Assembly (NCBI GenBank): GCA_020161665.1
Contig: JAIUPA010000003.1
Coordinates: 53,636-117,635, forward strand
DNA from: Pseudomonadota bacterium
Lineage (GTDB): Bacteria; Pseudomonadota; Alphaproteobacteria; Rhizobiales; Rhizobiaceae
Length of the DNA stretch: 64,000 nt
Direction of reading: 5' to 3'
The translations under genes were made by a program, and so were the position numbers. Shown here piece after piece: positions 44,153 through 52,939 of the stretch (position 1 is its first letter; each line of letters starts with the position of its first letter). The notes under the pieces are model-generated. The model did not search any database, was not told the origin of the DNA, and was given only the letters and a program-made list of their open reading frames with translations.

Positions 44153-45013
44153 TTAATCATAGGCGGCGCAGAAAGCCTTGTTCACATCGTTCCAGGGAAT
44201 CAGAAGGTCAATCCACGCCCCGATACGGCCCGAGACCAGAATGGCCTCGTTAACCAGCGCAGGCAGCGGCACCGCAGTCGACGCGGCATCGCGCAGGGCA
44301 AAGAGAAGGGCGGGCGTCTCGTCCATGTGGCAAAAGTCGCGCAGACGCGTCGCCGCCTTGTCGAGCGTGATGGCCATAGTCTGCCGCAACATCGCCTCAT
44401 CCTGCTGACCAAGACGGCTGCGCACCCACCAGAGCAATTCATGCAGCACGCGAGCCTCAGCCTCGGCGGCAAAAATGGGCCCGGCCGGATGCATGATCGC
44501 CCGCGATGTCTTCAATCGGGCAATGTCGTCCGGCATGGCCGACCACAGTGCCTTGCGCTGCGAAACCATCTCTTCGCAAAGGACGGAAACGGGCGCGGCG
44601 GTCGGCTCCACGGCCTCACCCTCGGCCAGCGCCAGCGTCCCCTCGATTATGCGATGCCCCTGCTCAAGCTTGAGGGTCTGGGCCAGTTCGGCAATGCCCT
44701 CCACCGGCGCGTCGAGCTGCCCGAGGACGGTGATCTGGGCATTCTCCGCCTGCAACGGCGCAAAGGTTATTTCGAGAAACTGCCGCACGGGCCAATAGAT
44801 GAAAGCACCGGCCTGCGCATCAAGCACATGGGTTGCACCCTCCACATCCTCGACAAACGGGGCATGCCAATAGATGTGGCTTCCCGCAATCTTCGGCGTG
44901 TGAAGTTGAAGACGCAGCGGCAGACTGGCAAGCAGGGCAGCACGCGTGCGGGTGGCTTGCCCACTCAGCCGAATGGGCCAGGTCCGGCCTTCAGCCGTAA
45001 AGGTAAGGTGCAT
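44153..45013 (-). CDS. DUF3830-like protein with unknown C-terminal domain
   Basis: A 286-residue protein. Residues about 1-110 match the cyclophilin-like DUF3830 pattern (AALLASLPLRLQLHTPKIAGSHIYW, FIYWPVRQFLEITF), usually a stand-alone protein of about 150 residues. The remaining about 170 residues are helical, rich in Leu/Ala/Arg (LLWWVRSRLGQQDEAMLRQTMAI), and not recognised. It has GTGTCGACAC about 60 bp upstream and its own promoter, so belongs to the same regulon. Function unknown. Confidence 0.75.
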   Translation of the reverse strand: MHLTFTAEGRTWPIRLSGQATRTRAALLASLPLRLQLHTPKIAGSHIYWHAPFVEDVEGATHVLDAQAGAFIYWPVRQFLEITFAPLQAENAQITVLGQLDAPVEGIAELAQTLKLEQGHRIIEGTLALAEGEAVEPTAAPVSVLCEEMVSQRKALWSAMPDDIARLKTSRAIMHPAGPIFAAEAEARVLHELLWWVRSRLGQQDEAMLRQTMAITLDKAATRLRDFCHMDETPALLFALRDAASTAVPLPALVNEAILVSGRIGAWIDLLIPWNDVNKAFCAAYD

Positions 45014-45074
45014 CTCAAATCCTTTGTTCCTGTGATGCCAGTTTAGGGCATCGCCTTTCAAAATCCATACATAT

Positions 45075-45084
45075 GTGTCGACAC
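45075..45084 (-). promoter_or_regulatory. GTGTCGACAC operator upstream of the DUF3830-like gene
   Basis: Exact core GTGTCGACAC in TATGTGTCGACACTTTAG. On the minus strand TTCAAC lies on its upstream side and TATGTA/TATGGA on the downstream side, repeating the LivJ-promoter layout, though -10 choice is uncertain. Confidence 0.65.
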
Positions 45085-45120
45085 TTTAGTTGAACACAAT
45101 GACGCCCTCGCCGCCGCCTC

Positions 45121-46860
45121 TCACACCTGTCGGGAGTGCGCCTGAAGCGCCACCAGCATTCCATCAAGGTCGTGGCAGGGTGTGCAGCCCAGGTCCGCAA
45201 TCTCGCTCGAAACATCCACCGGAAGCCCGGAGTTTGAATCCTTCGGCACCTCGTTGAGCCGCCCGCCGATCAGCACAGGCAGATCAATGCCCTGCGCCTT
45301 CATCGCTGCCTTCACCGCCTTGGCATAGGACAATGCGACACCGTTATAGGTGCTGACAGCCACCATATCCGCGCCCGTCTCGACCGCGCGGGCAACGAGC
45401 GTTTCCGGATCAACCGCGACGCCCGCATCCACGGTTTGGACGCCAAGCCCCTCAAATGCCTTTTCGACCAGATACTTGCCATGCTCGTGCACATCCGTGG
45501 TGCCGATGCAGACAGTCAGCGACATTGCGCCAAGTTGCCTGCCCCGCGTTGCCACCCAGTCTTCGGCCTTGTGGTTGAGTTCGCGCGCCCATTCGGCATG
45601 GATGAGGGGTTGGCGCGACGAAACACCCGGCAGGCCCGGGCCGAACAGCGCTTCCATGCGCCGTGGCCCCATGCGCCGGATCGCCAGAAGAAGAGCAGCC
45701 GGGTCATCCGTGGCCACCCCGCGCTCGGCCAGTCCCTCCAGCGTGGCGCGGGCAAAACGGCGTCCCCCGTCCACGAGCACCGTCGCCATCCGCTCCACCT
45801 GCGCCCAGTCGAAAACCGGGTCGTAAAACGGCGCCTGCAGGGTCAGCCGGTGCGCAAAGGTCTGCGCATCGATGATCTCGTCAATGTCGGGAATGCGCTG
45901 ATTTTCGGTCACGGGAACCGGATTGATGGCATGGCCCGCGGGCCAGCGCCCCAAAGCCAGAATATCGGCAAGAAGATAGCTGGCGAGGCTGGCATAGTTT
46001 CCGGCAGGCGTTGATTGATAGGCCACCGTATTGCCGAAAATCATCGTTCCCGGCGTATCGCTGACCTGCACAAGCGCCGCATGAAACGCCGTTCGCGACA
46101 AGGGATCGCTGAAATGATGCCCGTAACAATGCGCAAGCCGTGCACCGATCAGATCCTCGACGATGTGCTTTTCGATCAGCACCATGCCCAGCGCACAGGC
46201 CATATCGACGAAAAGACCGGCAAAGCCATCATCGAGATTGGAATGCACGAGAATTTCAGCGTCCTGCGCGGCAATCAGACCAAGCGCTGTGACCGTCGCC
46301 TCCGTTGTGGCCACATCGTCATCCCAATAGGGCAGCCGGAAGGTGAAATATTGCCCGAGATTACCAACCGCCGTGGCCCCGGCGGCAATGGCAGCGCGCG
46401 TGTTTTCAAGTGCGCCGGGAAGCCCCAGCATGAAATCGCCAAAATGCGCGGCGGCCGGTGCCGCCTCGATGATGCGGGAAAAATCTTCCGGCCCGGTGAG
46501 CACGATGCCGGTGCCGCGTGACGCCTTGGCGCGCCAGGATTCGGGATAGCCCATGGACCAGTCGAGCGTGATCCCGAAACGATCGACCGTAATGCCGGTC
46601 TCGGCGCAGGCACCATGCACGGCACGGATGCCCTCGATGGTTCGGTTCACATCACGAAAGCCGATATGGGCATGCTGCATGATGCGACGATCCTGCGTGG
46701 CCTTTCGTTTCCATTCCGCTTCCGATGCAACCCCCATCTCGCGCATGAAACGACTGGTTCCCAGCCGCCAGTCACGCGCCATCGCGCGCCCCTCGGCCAG
46801 AAGGTCGGCACTGGGCCTTAGGCGCTCGTCCTGAAGGTTAGGCATGGGGTCTCGGGTCAT
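45121..46860 (-). CDS. Cobalamin-dependent mutase-like protein, catalytic and B12 domains on one chain
   Basis: A 579-residue protein. The C-terminal 125 residues are a B12-binding Rossmann domain with D456-x-H458-x2-G (DVHEHG), then S-T-Y-N-G and IGGRL, as in glutamate mutase S and MutS-like mutases. The N-terminal 440 residues look like a TIM-barrel catalytic part related to glutamate mutase E (GITVDRFGITLDW, GNLGQYFTFRLPYW, LVHSNLDDG). In classical glutamate mutase these are two subunits. The predicted promoter is TTGTGT-N17-TACAAT (46966-46938, minus). Substrate unknown; probably carbon-skeleton rearrangement in catabolism. Confidence 0.68.
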   Translation of the reverse strand: MTRDPMPNLQDERLRPSADLLAEGRAMARDWRLGTSRFMREMGVASEAEWKRKATQDRRIMQHAHIGFRDVNRTIEGIRAVHGACAETGITVDRFGITLDWSMGYPESWRAKASRGTGIVLTGPEDFSRIIEAAPAAAHFGDFMLGLPGALENTRAAIAAGATAVGNLGQYFTFRLPYWDDDVATTEATVTALGLIAAQDAEILVHSNLDDGFAGLFVDMACALGMVLIEKHIVEDLIGARLAHCYGHHFSDPLSRTAFHAALVQVSDTPGTMIFGNTVAYQSTPAGNYASLASYLLADILALGRWPAGHAINPVPVTENQRIPDIDEIIDAQTFAHRLTLQAPFYDPVFDWAQVERMATVLVDGGRRFARATLEGLAERGVATDDPAALLLAIRRMGPRRMEALFGPGLPGVSSRQPLIHAEWARELNHKAEDWVATRGRQLGAMSLTVCIGTTDVHEHGKYLVEKAFEGLGVQTVDAGVAVDPETLVARAVETGADMVAVSTYNGVALSYAKAVKAAMKAQGIDLPVLIGGRLNEVPKDSNSGLPVDVSSEIADLGCTPCHDLDGMLVALQAHSRQV

Positions 46861-46937
46861 GGCGCCATCCGGGTGACAAGAAATTCAATGACTTCATCAA
46901 GGGCAAACGCGGCCCGCACGCTCCGTCATGGCTTGTC

Positions 46938-46999
46938 ATTGTAGGGCGCAAAAAGTGTCGACACAATAGTAGACAGATAAACTTTCTTCGCTCTATAGT
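46938..46999. promoter_or_regulatory. Divergent promoters with shared GTGTCGACAC operator
   Basis: Minus strand: TTGTGT (46966-46961), 17 bp, TACAAT (46943-46938) for the mutase-like gene. Plus strand: TAGACA (46970-46975), 18 bp, TATAGT (46994-46999) for the flavoprotein gene. GTGTCGACAC (46955-46964) sits between them, where one bound dimer would block both. Confidence 0.7.
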
Positions 47000-47023
47000 G
47001 CCTTCATGCATGGAGAGACAGTC

Positions 47024-48628
47024 ATGGAAGCGTTCGATGTTGTGGTGATCGGCTCAGGCTCGGCAGCGTGTTCGACGGCGCTGCGCGCGGCCAAAGGCGG
47101 CCTGAGGGTGCTCGTCATCGAAAAGTCCAATCGCCTCGGCGGCACCTCGGCCATGTCCGGCGCGGGCATCTGGATTCCGGCCAACCACCTGGCCGCAGAA
47201 GCCGGCATTGCCGACAGTCGCGCGGAAGCACTCGCCTACCTTCAGGCTGTCCAGCCGCTCTCGCAGCGCAAATCCGAAAACGAACGTTGGGCAGCTTTTG
47301 TAGCGGCAGCACCCGACATGCTGGCCTTTCTGGCGAAGAACACGCCGCTGAAGTTTCAGCTGGTCGCCGAACCGGACCCGTTCACGGAAGCGCCCGGCGG
47401 TAAGGTCTTTGGCCGCATGGTCACGCCGCATGCCCTGAGCCGCCGCCTTCTCGGACGCCTTGCCGGAAAGCTGCGCCGTTCGACGCTGCCGCACTGCTTC
47501 ACCTATCAGGAAGCCGTCGACCTTGATATCTATCACCATCCGATCAGGGCCGCCTTCAAGGTTGGGCACAAGATCCTTTACCGATGGCTCACCAATAGCG
47601 GCGGTCAGGGAACCGCACTCATGGCGGGCCTGATCAAGGGATGTCTGGATGCCGGTGTCGAATTCCGGCTGGAGACCCCCGCGATCCGTCTCGTGCAATC
47701 CGTCGACGGACGTGTGACCGGGGTCGTCATAAAAGCCCGCGATCAGGAAGCCACCATCGAGGCCACGAAAGGCGTCGTGATCGCCAGCGGCGGTTTCGAG
47801 TGGAACAAGGCTCTGCGGGAGCGCCATTTTCCCGGCCCCGTCGACCGTCTCGGCAGCCCGGCAAGCAATGAGGGCGACGGGCAGATGCTGGCCTTGTCGG
47901 TGGATGCCGAGTTGCGTTCGATGGATCAGGCCAATATTTATCCCTGCCTGCCGACCCGCTATGAGCGCCGTCCAACCGGCCTGCCCATTACCTTTCAGGC
48001 CGAACCCCACTCCATTGTGGTCAATGGAAATGCCCGGCGTTTCGTCAGCGAAAGCGATTTCAACATCGGTGAGGCACTCGATCTTCGCGATGCGGACGGC
48101 AACCCGGTCAACCTGCCTGCCTTCCTGATTGGCGACAGCCGTTTTCCGGGTGCCGCCCTGCCCTTCCGCTGGTATGCCGCCTATGACCGCGACTGGGTGA
48201 AAAAAGCAGATACCGTGGCAGAGCTTGCCCAGAAGCTTGGCCTTGTGCCGCAAGAACTTGAGCAGACGATTGCCCGCTGGAATGACCAGTGCCGGGCCGG
48301 GCGCGATACGGATTTCCACCGCGGCGAAAACAGCTGGGAAGAATACAAGGGACATGGCGAGGCAAATCGCCTGACCCCGATCGACAAGCCACCCTATTTC
48401 GGTATGACGCTCAACCGTTCGATCCTCGGGACGAAAGGCGGAGCCAGCACCAATGAGCGCGGACAGGTTCTTCGCAAGGATGGCTCGATCATTCCCGGCC
48501 TATATGCGGCGGGTCTGGCGATGGCCAACCCCTTCGGCACCCGCGCCGTAGGTGCGGGAACGACGCTTGGCCCCAACATGACCTGGGGCTACATCGCCGC
48601 AGAAACAATCCTGCGGCAAAACCGCTAG
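47024..48628 (+). CDS. FAD-dependent flavoprotein, fumarate reductase/3-oxosteroid dehydrogenase type
   Basis: A 534-residue enzyme. FAD motif VVVIGSGSAACSTALRAAKGG at residue 6, RLGGTSAMSGAGIWIP, and the C-terminal GTRAVGAGTTLGPNMTWGYIAA identify the FAD_binding_2 family (fumarate reductase flavoprotein, 3-ketosteroid dehydrogenase). These enzymes reduce or desaturate C-C bonds next to a carbonyl. ATG at 47024 has GGAGA 8 bases before. Divergent from the cobalamin mutase-like gene and sharing its operator, it likely acts in the same pathway. Confidence 0.85.
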   Translation: MEAFDVVVIGSGSAACSTALRAAKGGLRVLVIEKSNRLGGTSAMSGAGIWIPANHLAAEAGIADSRAEALAYLQAVQPLSQRKSENERWAAFVAAAPDMLAFLAKNTPLKFQLVAEPDPFTEAPGGKVFGRMVTPHALSRRLLGRLAGKLRRSTLPHCFTYQEAVDLDIYHHPIRAAFKVGHKILYRWLTNSGGQGTALMAGLIKGCLDAGVEFRLETPAIRLVQSVDGRVTGVVIKARDQEATIEATKGVVIASGGFEWNKALRERHFPGPVDRLGSPASNEGDGQMLALSVDAELRSMDQANIYPCLPTRYERRPTGLPITFQAEPHSIVVNGNARRFVSESDFNIGEALDLRDADGNPVNLPAFLIGDSRFPGAALPFRWYAAYDRDWVKKADTVAELAQKLGLVPQELEQTIARWNDQCRAGRDTDFHRGENSWEEYKGHGEANRLTPIDKPPYFGMTLNRSILGTKGGASTNERGQVLRKDGSIIPGLYAAGLAMANPFGTRAVGAGTTLGPNMTWGYIAAETILRQNR

Positions 48629-48734
48629 GAAGTTTCGCTCACATCTGGGGAATTACTGTTCGGCACCCGTGACCCGGTGGACGTTACAGCTACGCCTGCT
48701 TCACCGAACCACATCCGGGTGGTCTTGATGGACC

Positions 48735-50165
48735 TTATGCACCAGCGGACACATGGGCGAAAGGCGACCGGGCTCGGGGAAGAAATCGCCCTTGGCCGGG
48801 CGCACCCAGAATACGACCGTCCTCACAAACGACCTTGCCGCCCAGCACCGTCATCACCGGCCAGCCCTTCACCCGCAAGCCTTCGTAAGGCGTATAATCG
48901 GCCGCGTGATGCATGAGCGACTGGCTGATCGTTTCCTCCCGATTCGCGTCCCACAACACGATATCGGCATCAAAACCGGGCGCGATGGAACCCTTACGCG
49001 GATAAAGTCCGTACATCCGCGCATGGTTGGTGGAGGTCAGCGCCACGAACTCGTTCAATGAGATGCGTCCTTCGCTAACCCCTTTCGAAAAGAAGACCGG
49101 CAGACGATTCTCAACGCCCGGAATGCCATTGGGAACCCAGCGGAAAGAAGTCTTGGCCTTCGGGTTCTGCTTGCCATCCGGCCCTTCCCAGAAGAAGGGG
49201 CAATGGTCGGACGAGAAGGTCTGGAAGACCCCACCGCGAAGACCTTCCCAGATCGCATCCCAGCTTTGACGGTCACGCGGCGGCGGCGAGCAGACATACT
49301 TGCCGCCCGTCGCGTCCATATTCAGACCCTTCATGTCGTCAGCGGTCAGGGCAATGTACTGGGTGCATGTCTCACCATAGATCTTAAGGCCCTTTTGTTG
49401 GGCCCAACGAATTTGCTCCATGGCCTCACGGCCCGAGACATGCACAATCATGATGGGCACATCCACCAGTTCGGCGTGGCTGATCGCCCGGTGCGCGGCC
49501 TCGCGCTCCACCACCTGCGGGCGGGATACGCCGTGGTAATAGGGAGCTGTCTTGCCGGCCCTTTCCAGCTTTTCCGTCATGAAGCGGATCGCGTCATAGC
49601 CTTCGCAATGAACCATGACGAGCGCGCCGCAGCCGCGTGCGCAATCGAAGACATCAAGCAGTTGCCGGTCGTTCAGCACCATATCGTCATAGGTCATGAA
49701 GACCTTGAAGGAGGTGTAGCCGTCATCAACAAGCGCAGGCAATTCCTGCCCCAGCACGTTCGGCGTCGGATCGGTGATGATGAGATGGAAACCGTAATCG
49801 CAATAGGCCTGCCCTTCGGCCTTGGCATGATAGGCGAGCACACTTTCGCGAAGGCCCGCCCCCCGCGGCTGCACGGCAAAGGACAAAACTGTCGTTGTGC
49901 CACCGGCAATGGCCGACCGGGTGCCGGTTTCAAAGCCATCAGCCATCTTGGGCGCCCCCGGCGACGACTCCTGAGCAAGATGCACGTGGCTGTCGATACC
50001 GCCCGGCATGACCAGAAGGCCGGAGGCGTCGATCACCTTTGCCGCCGAACCAAGATTTTCACCAGTCGCAACGATACGCCCGTCGCGGATCGCCACATCG
50101 GCCAGAAACGTATCGGCCGCCGTTACGCACGTGCCGCCACGGATAACGAGATCGAAATCAGGCAT
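48735..50165 (-). CDS. hydA: D-hydantoinase / dihydropyrimidinase
   Basis: A 476-residue amidohydrolase opening hydantoins or dihydropyrimidines to N-carbamoyl amino acids. Metal ligands visible: H60-x-H62 (SHVHLAQ), carbamylated Lys154 (YTSFKVFM), HCEG, HVSG and the DHCPF Asp near residue 340. Normal family length. The start ATG at 50165 follows the end of the reduced upstream gap, 13 bp from the permease stop. It probably works with the D-carbamoylase at 57634 and the adjacent importer. Confidence 0.93.
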   Translation of the reverse strand: MPDFDLVIRGGTCVTAADTFLADVAIRDGRIVATGENLGSAAKVIDASGLLVMPGGIDSHVHLAQESSPGAPKMADGFETGTRSAIAGGTTTVLSFAVQPRGAGLRESVLAYHAKAEGQAYCDYGFHLIITDPTPNVLGQELPALVDDGYTSFKVFMTYDDMVLNDRQLLDVFDCARGCGALVMVHCEGYDAIRFMTEKLERAGKTAPYYHGVSRPQVVEREAAHRAISHAELVDVPIMIVHVSGREAMEQIRWAQQKGLKIYGETCTQYIALTADDMKGLNMDATGGKYVCSPPPRDRQSWDAIWEGLRGGVFQTFSSDHCPFFWEGPDGKQNPKAKTSFRWVPNGIPGVENRLPVFFSKGVSEGRISLNEFVALTSTNHARMYGLYPRKGSIAPGFDADIVLWDANREETISQSLMHHAADYTPYEGLRVKGWPVMTVLGGKVVCEDGRILGAPGQGRFLPRARSPFAHVSAGA

Positions 50166-50178
50166 CCTCTTGCTTCCC

Positions 50179-50955
50179 TCATGTTTGTTTCGACCGCAGC
50201 CGGATGAACTCGCCGATGGCAATGAAAGCGAGGTTGACGGCGACGATCATCAGCGCCAGCGCATTCAGCGCCGGGGAAATGTTGAAGCGGAAATCCGAGG
50301 CCACAAGGATCGACAGCGGCTGGTGACGACCACTGAGGAACGATGTCAGGACATATTCCGATGACGACAGCACAAAGGCGATGAACCATCCCGCCATGAG
50401 GCCGTTCTTCATCAGCGGCAGTGTGACCCGCCGGAAGGTACTCCAGCCGCTGGCACCGAGATCGGCAGCCGCCTCTTCCAGACGCCGGTCGATGCGCACC
50501 AGAACCGACGCGATGATCAGCGTGGTGAACGGCAGGATGATGATCACCTGCCCCGCGATGATCGTCGCAAGACTGCGCTCGATCTTAAGCTCCGAGAGCA
50601 GAATGAGTTGCGCCACCGCCAGAATAACCTTCGGAATCAGGAAGGGAAGCAGAATGATCGCAAACAGCACCCCGCGACCGCGCAAAGGGTAGCGCGTCAA
50701 GGCCAGCGCCGCCAAAGCACCTAGGAACGTCGCGAATGCAGCGACCGGCACCGACACAAGAAAGGCAAGACCAAGCCCCTTGCCGAGACGGGCATCCGTC
50801 AGCACCTGTCCAAACCAGTGAAGGGTGAAGCCCTGCAGGGGAAAGGCGATGATTTCCGAAGCATTGAAGGAAAACAGGGTAATGACCGCAATCGGCAGAT
50901 ACATGAAACCGTAGACAAGCCAGACCCACAGGAGGGGGGTGAAACCACGCCGCAT
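50179..50955 (-). CDS. ABC transporter permease, PotC type
   Basis: A 258-residue permease, about six transmembrane segments and EAA loop LEEAAADLGASGWSTFRRVTLPLMK. ATG at 50955 lies one base beyond the preceding permease stop (50957-50959). Part of the importer for the hydantoin/ureido-acid module. Confidence 0.91.
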   Translation of the reverse strand: MRRGFTPLLWVWLVYGFMYLPIAVITLFSFNASEIIAFPLQGFTLHWFGQVLTDARLGKGLGLAFLVSVPVAAFATFLGALAALALTRYPLRGRGVLFAIILLPFLIPKVILAVAQLILLSELKIERSLATIIAGQVIIILPFTTLIIASVLVRIDRRLEEAAADLGASGWSTFRRVTLPLMKNGLMAGWFIAFVLSSSEYVLTSFLSGRHQPLSILVASDFRFNISPALNALALMIVAVNLAFIAIGEFIRLRSKQT

Positions 50956-50956
50956 C

Positions 50957-51826
50957 TCAAGCCTCCCCCGCCGCAAGCGCCTTGCCGAGAGACGACCGGC
51001 TGATGACGATGGCGGCACCGGCAAAGGCCAGCGCCAGAATGGCCAGCATCGTCCAGGCAATGGCCGAGCCGAGCGGCCAGTCAAACGCGGTGCCAAACAG
51101 GTCGTTAATCGCGCTGATAATGGTGACGCCGGATGCGCCGCCCAAAAGTTGCGGCGTCAGATAATCGCCGACCACCATGACGAAGACCATGAGTGAACCG
51201 GCAACAAGCCCCGGCAGGGTCAACGGCAACGTCACCCGGCGAAAGGTGGACGTGGCCCCCGCCCCGAGATCGGCAGCCGCTTCGACCAGCCGGTCATCCA
51301 GCGCCTCAAAGGCAAGCCAAAGACCAAGCACCATGAACGGCAGATAGTTGTATGTCAGCACGATGTGGGTGGCGAGCGACGAGAACAGCAGCGCGCCAAT
51401 CGGCTCCCGGATGACACCGATCGCCATCAGGAACGTGTTGATAACCCCTTCGGCCCCAAGCAACATGCGCCACGCGAAAATTCGCACGAGGTCACCCGTA
51501 TAAAGCGGCACCAGAAGAAGCGTCAGGAATGCGGACTTGGCCGCCACCACACGCTTGGCGATGAACCAGGCGACGGGATAGCCGATCACCGCCGTAATAG
51601 CCGCAACCATCAAGCCGGACCCGAAGGTTTTGAGGATCAGCCAGCGATAGGTTTCCGAACCGAGAATCCGCACGTAGTTTTTCAACGTGGGTTCTTTCAG
51701 CACCGCGACGAACGACACCTGAAAGAAGGAATAGGCAAGAAGAATGAGAAGCGGTGCCACACACAGCGCCACAACCGCCGCATAGACGGGAACGGAAAGC
51801 CAGAAGCCGGTTCGCGAACGGGCCAT
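50957..51826 (-). CDS. ABC transporter permease, PotB type
   Basis: A 289-residue permease with about six transmembrane segments and EAA loop LVEAAADLGAGATSTFRRVTLPLTLPG. ATG at 51826, 4 bp after the ATPase stop. Partner of the PotC-type subunit. Confidence 0.91.
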   Translation of the reverse strand: MARSRTGFWLSVPVYAAVVALCVAPLLILLAYSFFQVSFVAVLKEPTLKNYVRILGSETYRWLILKTFGSGLMVAAITAVIGYPVAWFIAKRVVAAKSAFLTLLLVPLYTGDLVRIFAWRMLLGAEGVINTFLMAIGVIREPIGALLFSSLATHIVLTYNYLPFMVLGLWLAFEALDDRLVEAAADLGAGATSTFRRVTLPLTLPGLVAGSLMVFVMVVGDYLTPQLLGGASGVTIISAINDLFGTAFDWPLGSAIAWTMLAILALAFAGAAIVISRSSLGKALAAGEA

Positions 51827-51830
51827 GGGG

Positions 51831-52937
51831 TCAGCCCTCCGTTGGGGCAGAGACGATCCAGCCGCGCGCGGGATCAAACCCCAGACGGACAGCACTGCCA
51901 ACGAGCGGTGGTTCCGGCTCATCGACAATCAGCGAGATGACGATGCCGCCCTGCGTCTTCGCTTCCACCAGCCACTCCGCGCCGCGGAAGACCGTATGGG
52001 TCACGACCGCCTCGAAACCGCCCTCGCCCGCCTGAAGACGCAGCAGTTCGGACCGGATGCAAAGCACGGCCTTATCCCCTTCCTGCAGCCCGGCAACAGA
52101 AGGGCACTCGAACCTGCCGAGCGGCGTATCGATCACGGCTGTCTCTCCGGCAACGCTCAGGATACGACCCGGCGCGAGATTGGCGCCACCGATGAAATCG
52201 GCAACATACGCCGTTGCCGGGCGACGGTAGATTTCGGCGGGCGAAGCCTGCTGTTCGATCCGGCCATTGTTCATCACGATAATCTCGTCGGAAAGGGCGA
52301 AGGCCTCCTCCTGATCGTGCGTTACATGCAGGAAGGTCATGCCGAGGCGACGCTGAAGGTCTTTCAACTCGATCTGCATATCCTTGCGCATGCGCCGGTC
52401 GAGCGCCGAAAGCGTCTCGTCCAGCAACAGAAGTCGCGGTTCGTTGACGATGGCCCGCGCCAGTGCCACGCGTTGCTGCTGCCCGCCGGAAAGCTGGCGG
52501 GGGCGGCGCTTGGCCATGGGTGACATCTGCACAAGGGCAAGGGCGCTCTCGACGTTCGAGGCCATCTCCGCTTTGGAAAGGCTCCGGTAAGCAAGGCCAA
52601 AACCGACATTTTCCTCCACCGACAGATGGGGGAAGAGCGCATAATTCTGAAAGACGGTGTTGACGGGTCGTCGGCTGGCGGGAACACCATCGAGCGACTG
52701 TCCATCGAGTTCGAGAACCCCCGAAGAGAGTGCCTCGAAGCCACCGATCATGCGCAACAGGGATGTCTTGCCGCAGCCGGAAGGTCCAAGCAGGGTGACA
52801 TAGCTGTTCTGGGCAATGCGGAAATCCACGCCGCGAACGGCATGAACCCCGCCATAGTCTTTATGAACAGCAATACCCTGTAAAAGAGGGCTGTTTCCCA
52901 GCCCGCTCGTATCCTTGGCCCGGTCTGCGGCAATCAT
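51831..52937 (-). CDS. ABC transporter ATP-binding protein, PotA type
   Basis: A 368-residue ATPase with Walker [11 protein letters not shown]-loop FQNYALFPH, signature [14 protein letters not shown] and switch THDQEE, then a TOBE domain. The Walker B region reads [12 protein letters not shown], with Thr where Pro is nearly universal (DEPLSALD); the catalytic Glu is kept. Starts 2 bp after the binding-protein stop, so expression is tightly coupled. Confidence 0.91.
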   Translation of the reverse strand: MIAADRAKDTSGLGNSPLLQGIAVHKDYGGVHAVRGVDFRIAQNSYVTLLGPSGCGKTSLLRMIGGFEALSSGVLELDGQSLDGVPASRRPVNTVFQNYALFPHLSVEENVGFGLAYRSLSKAEMASNVESALALVQMSPMAKRRPRQLSGGQQQRVALARAIVNEPRLLLLDETLSALDRRMRKDMQIELKDLQRRLGMTFLHVTHDQEEAFALSDEIIVMNNGRIEQQASPAEIYRRPATAYVADFIGGANLAPGRILSVAGETAVIDTPLGRFECPSVAGLQEGDKAVLCIRSELLRLQAGEGGFEAVVTHTVFRGAEWLVEAKTQGGIVISLIVDEPEPPLVGSAVRLGFDPARGWIVSAPTEG

Positions 52938-52939
52938 GA

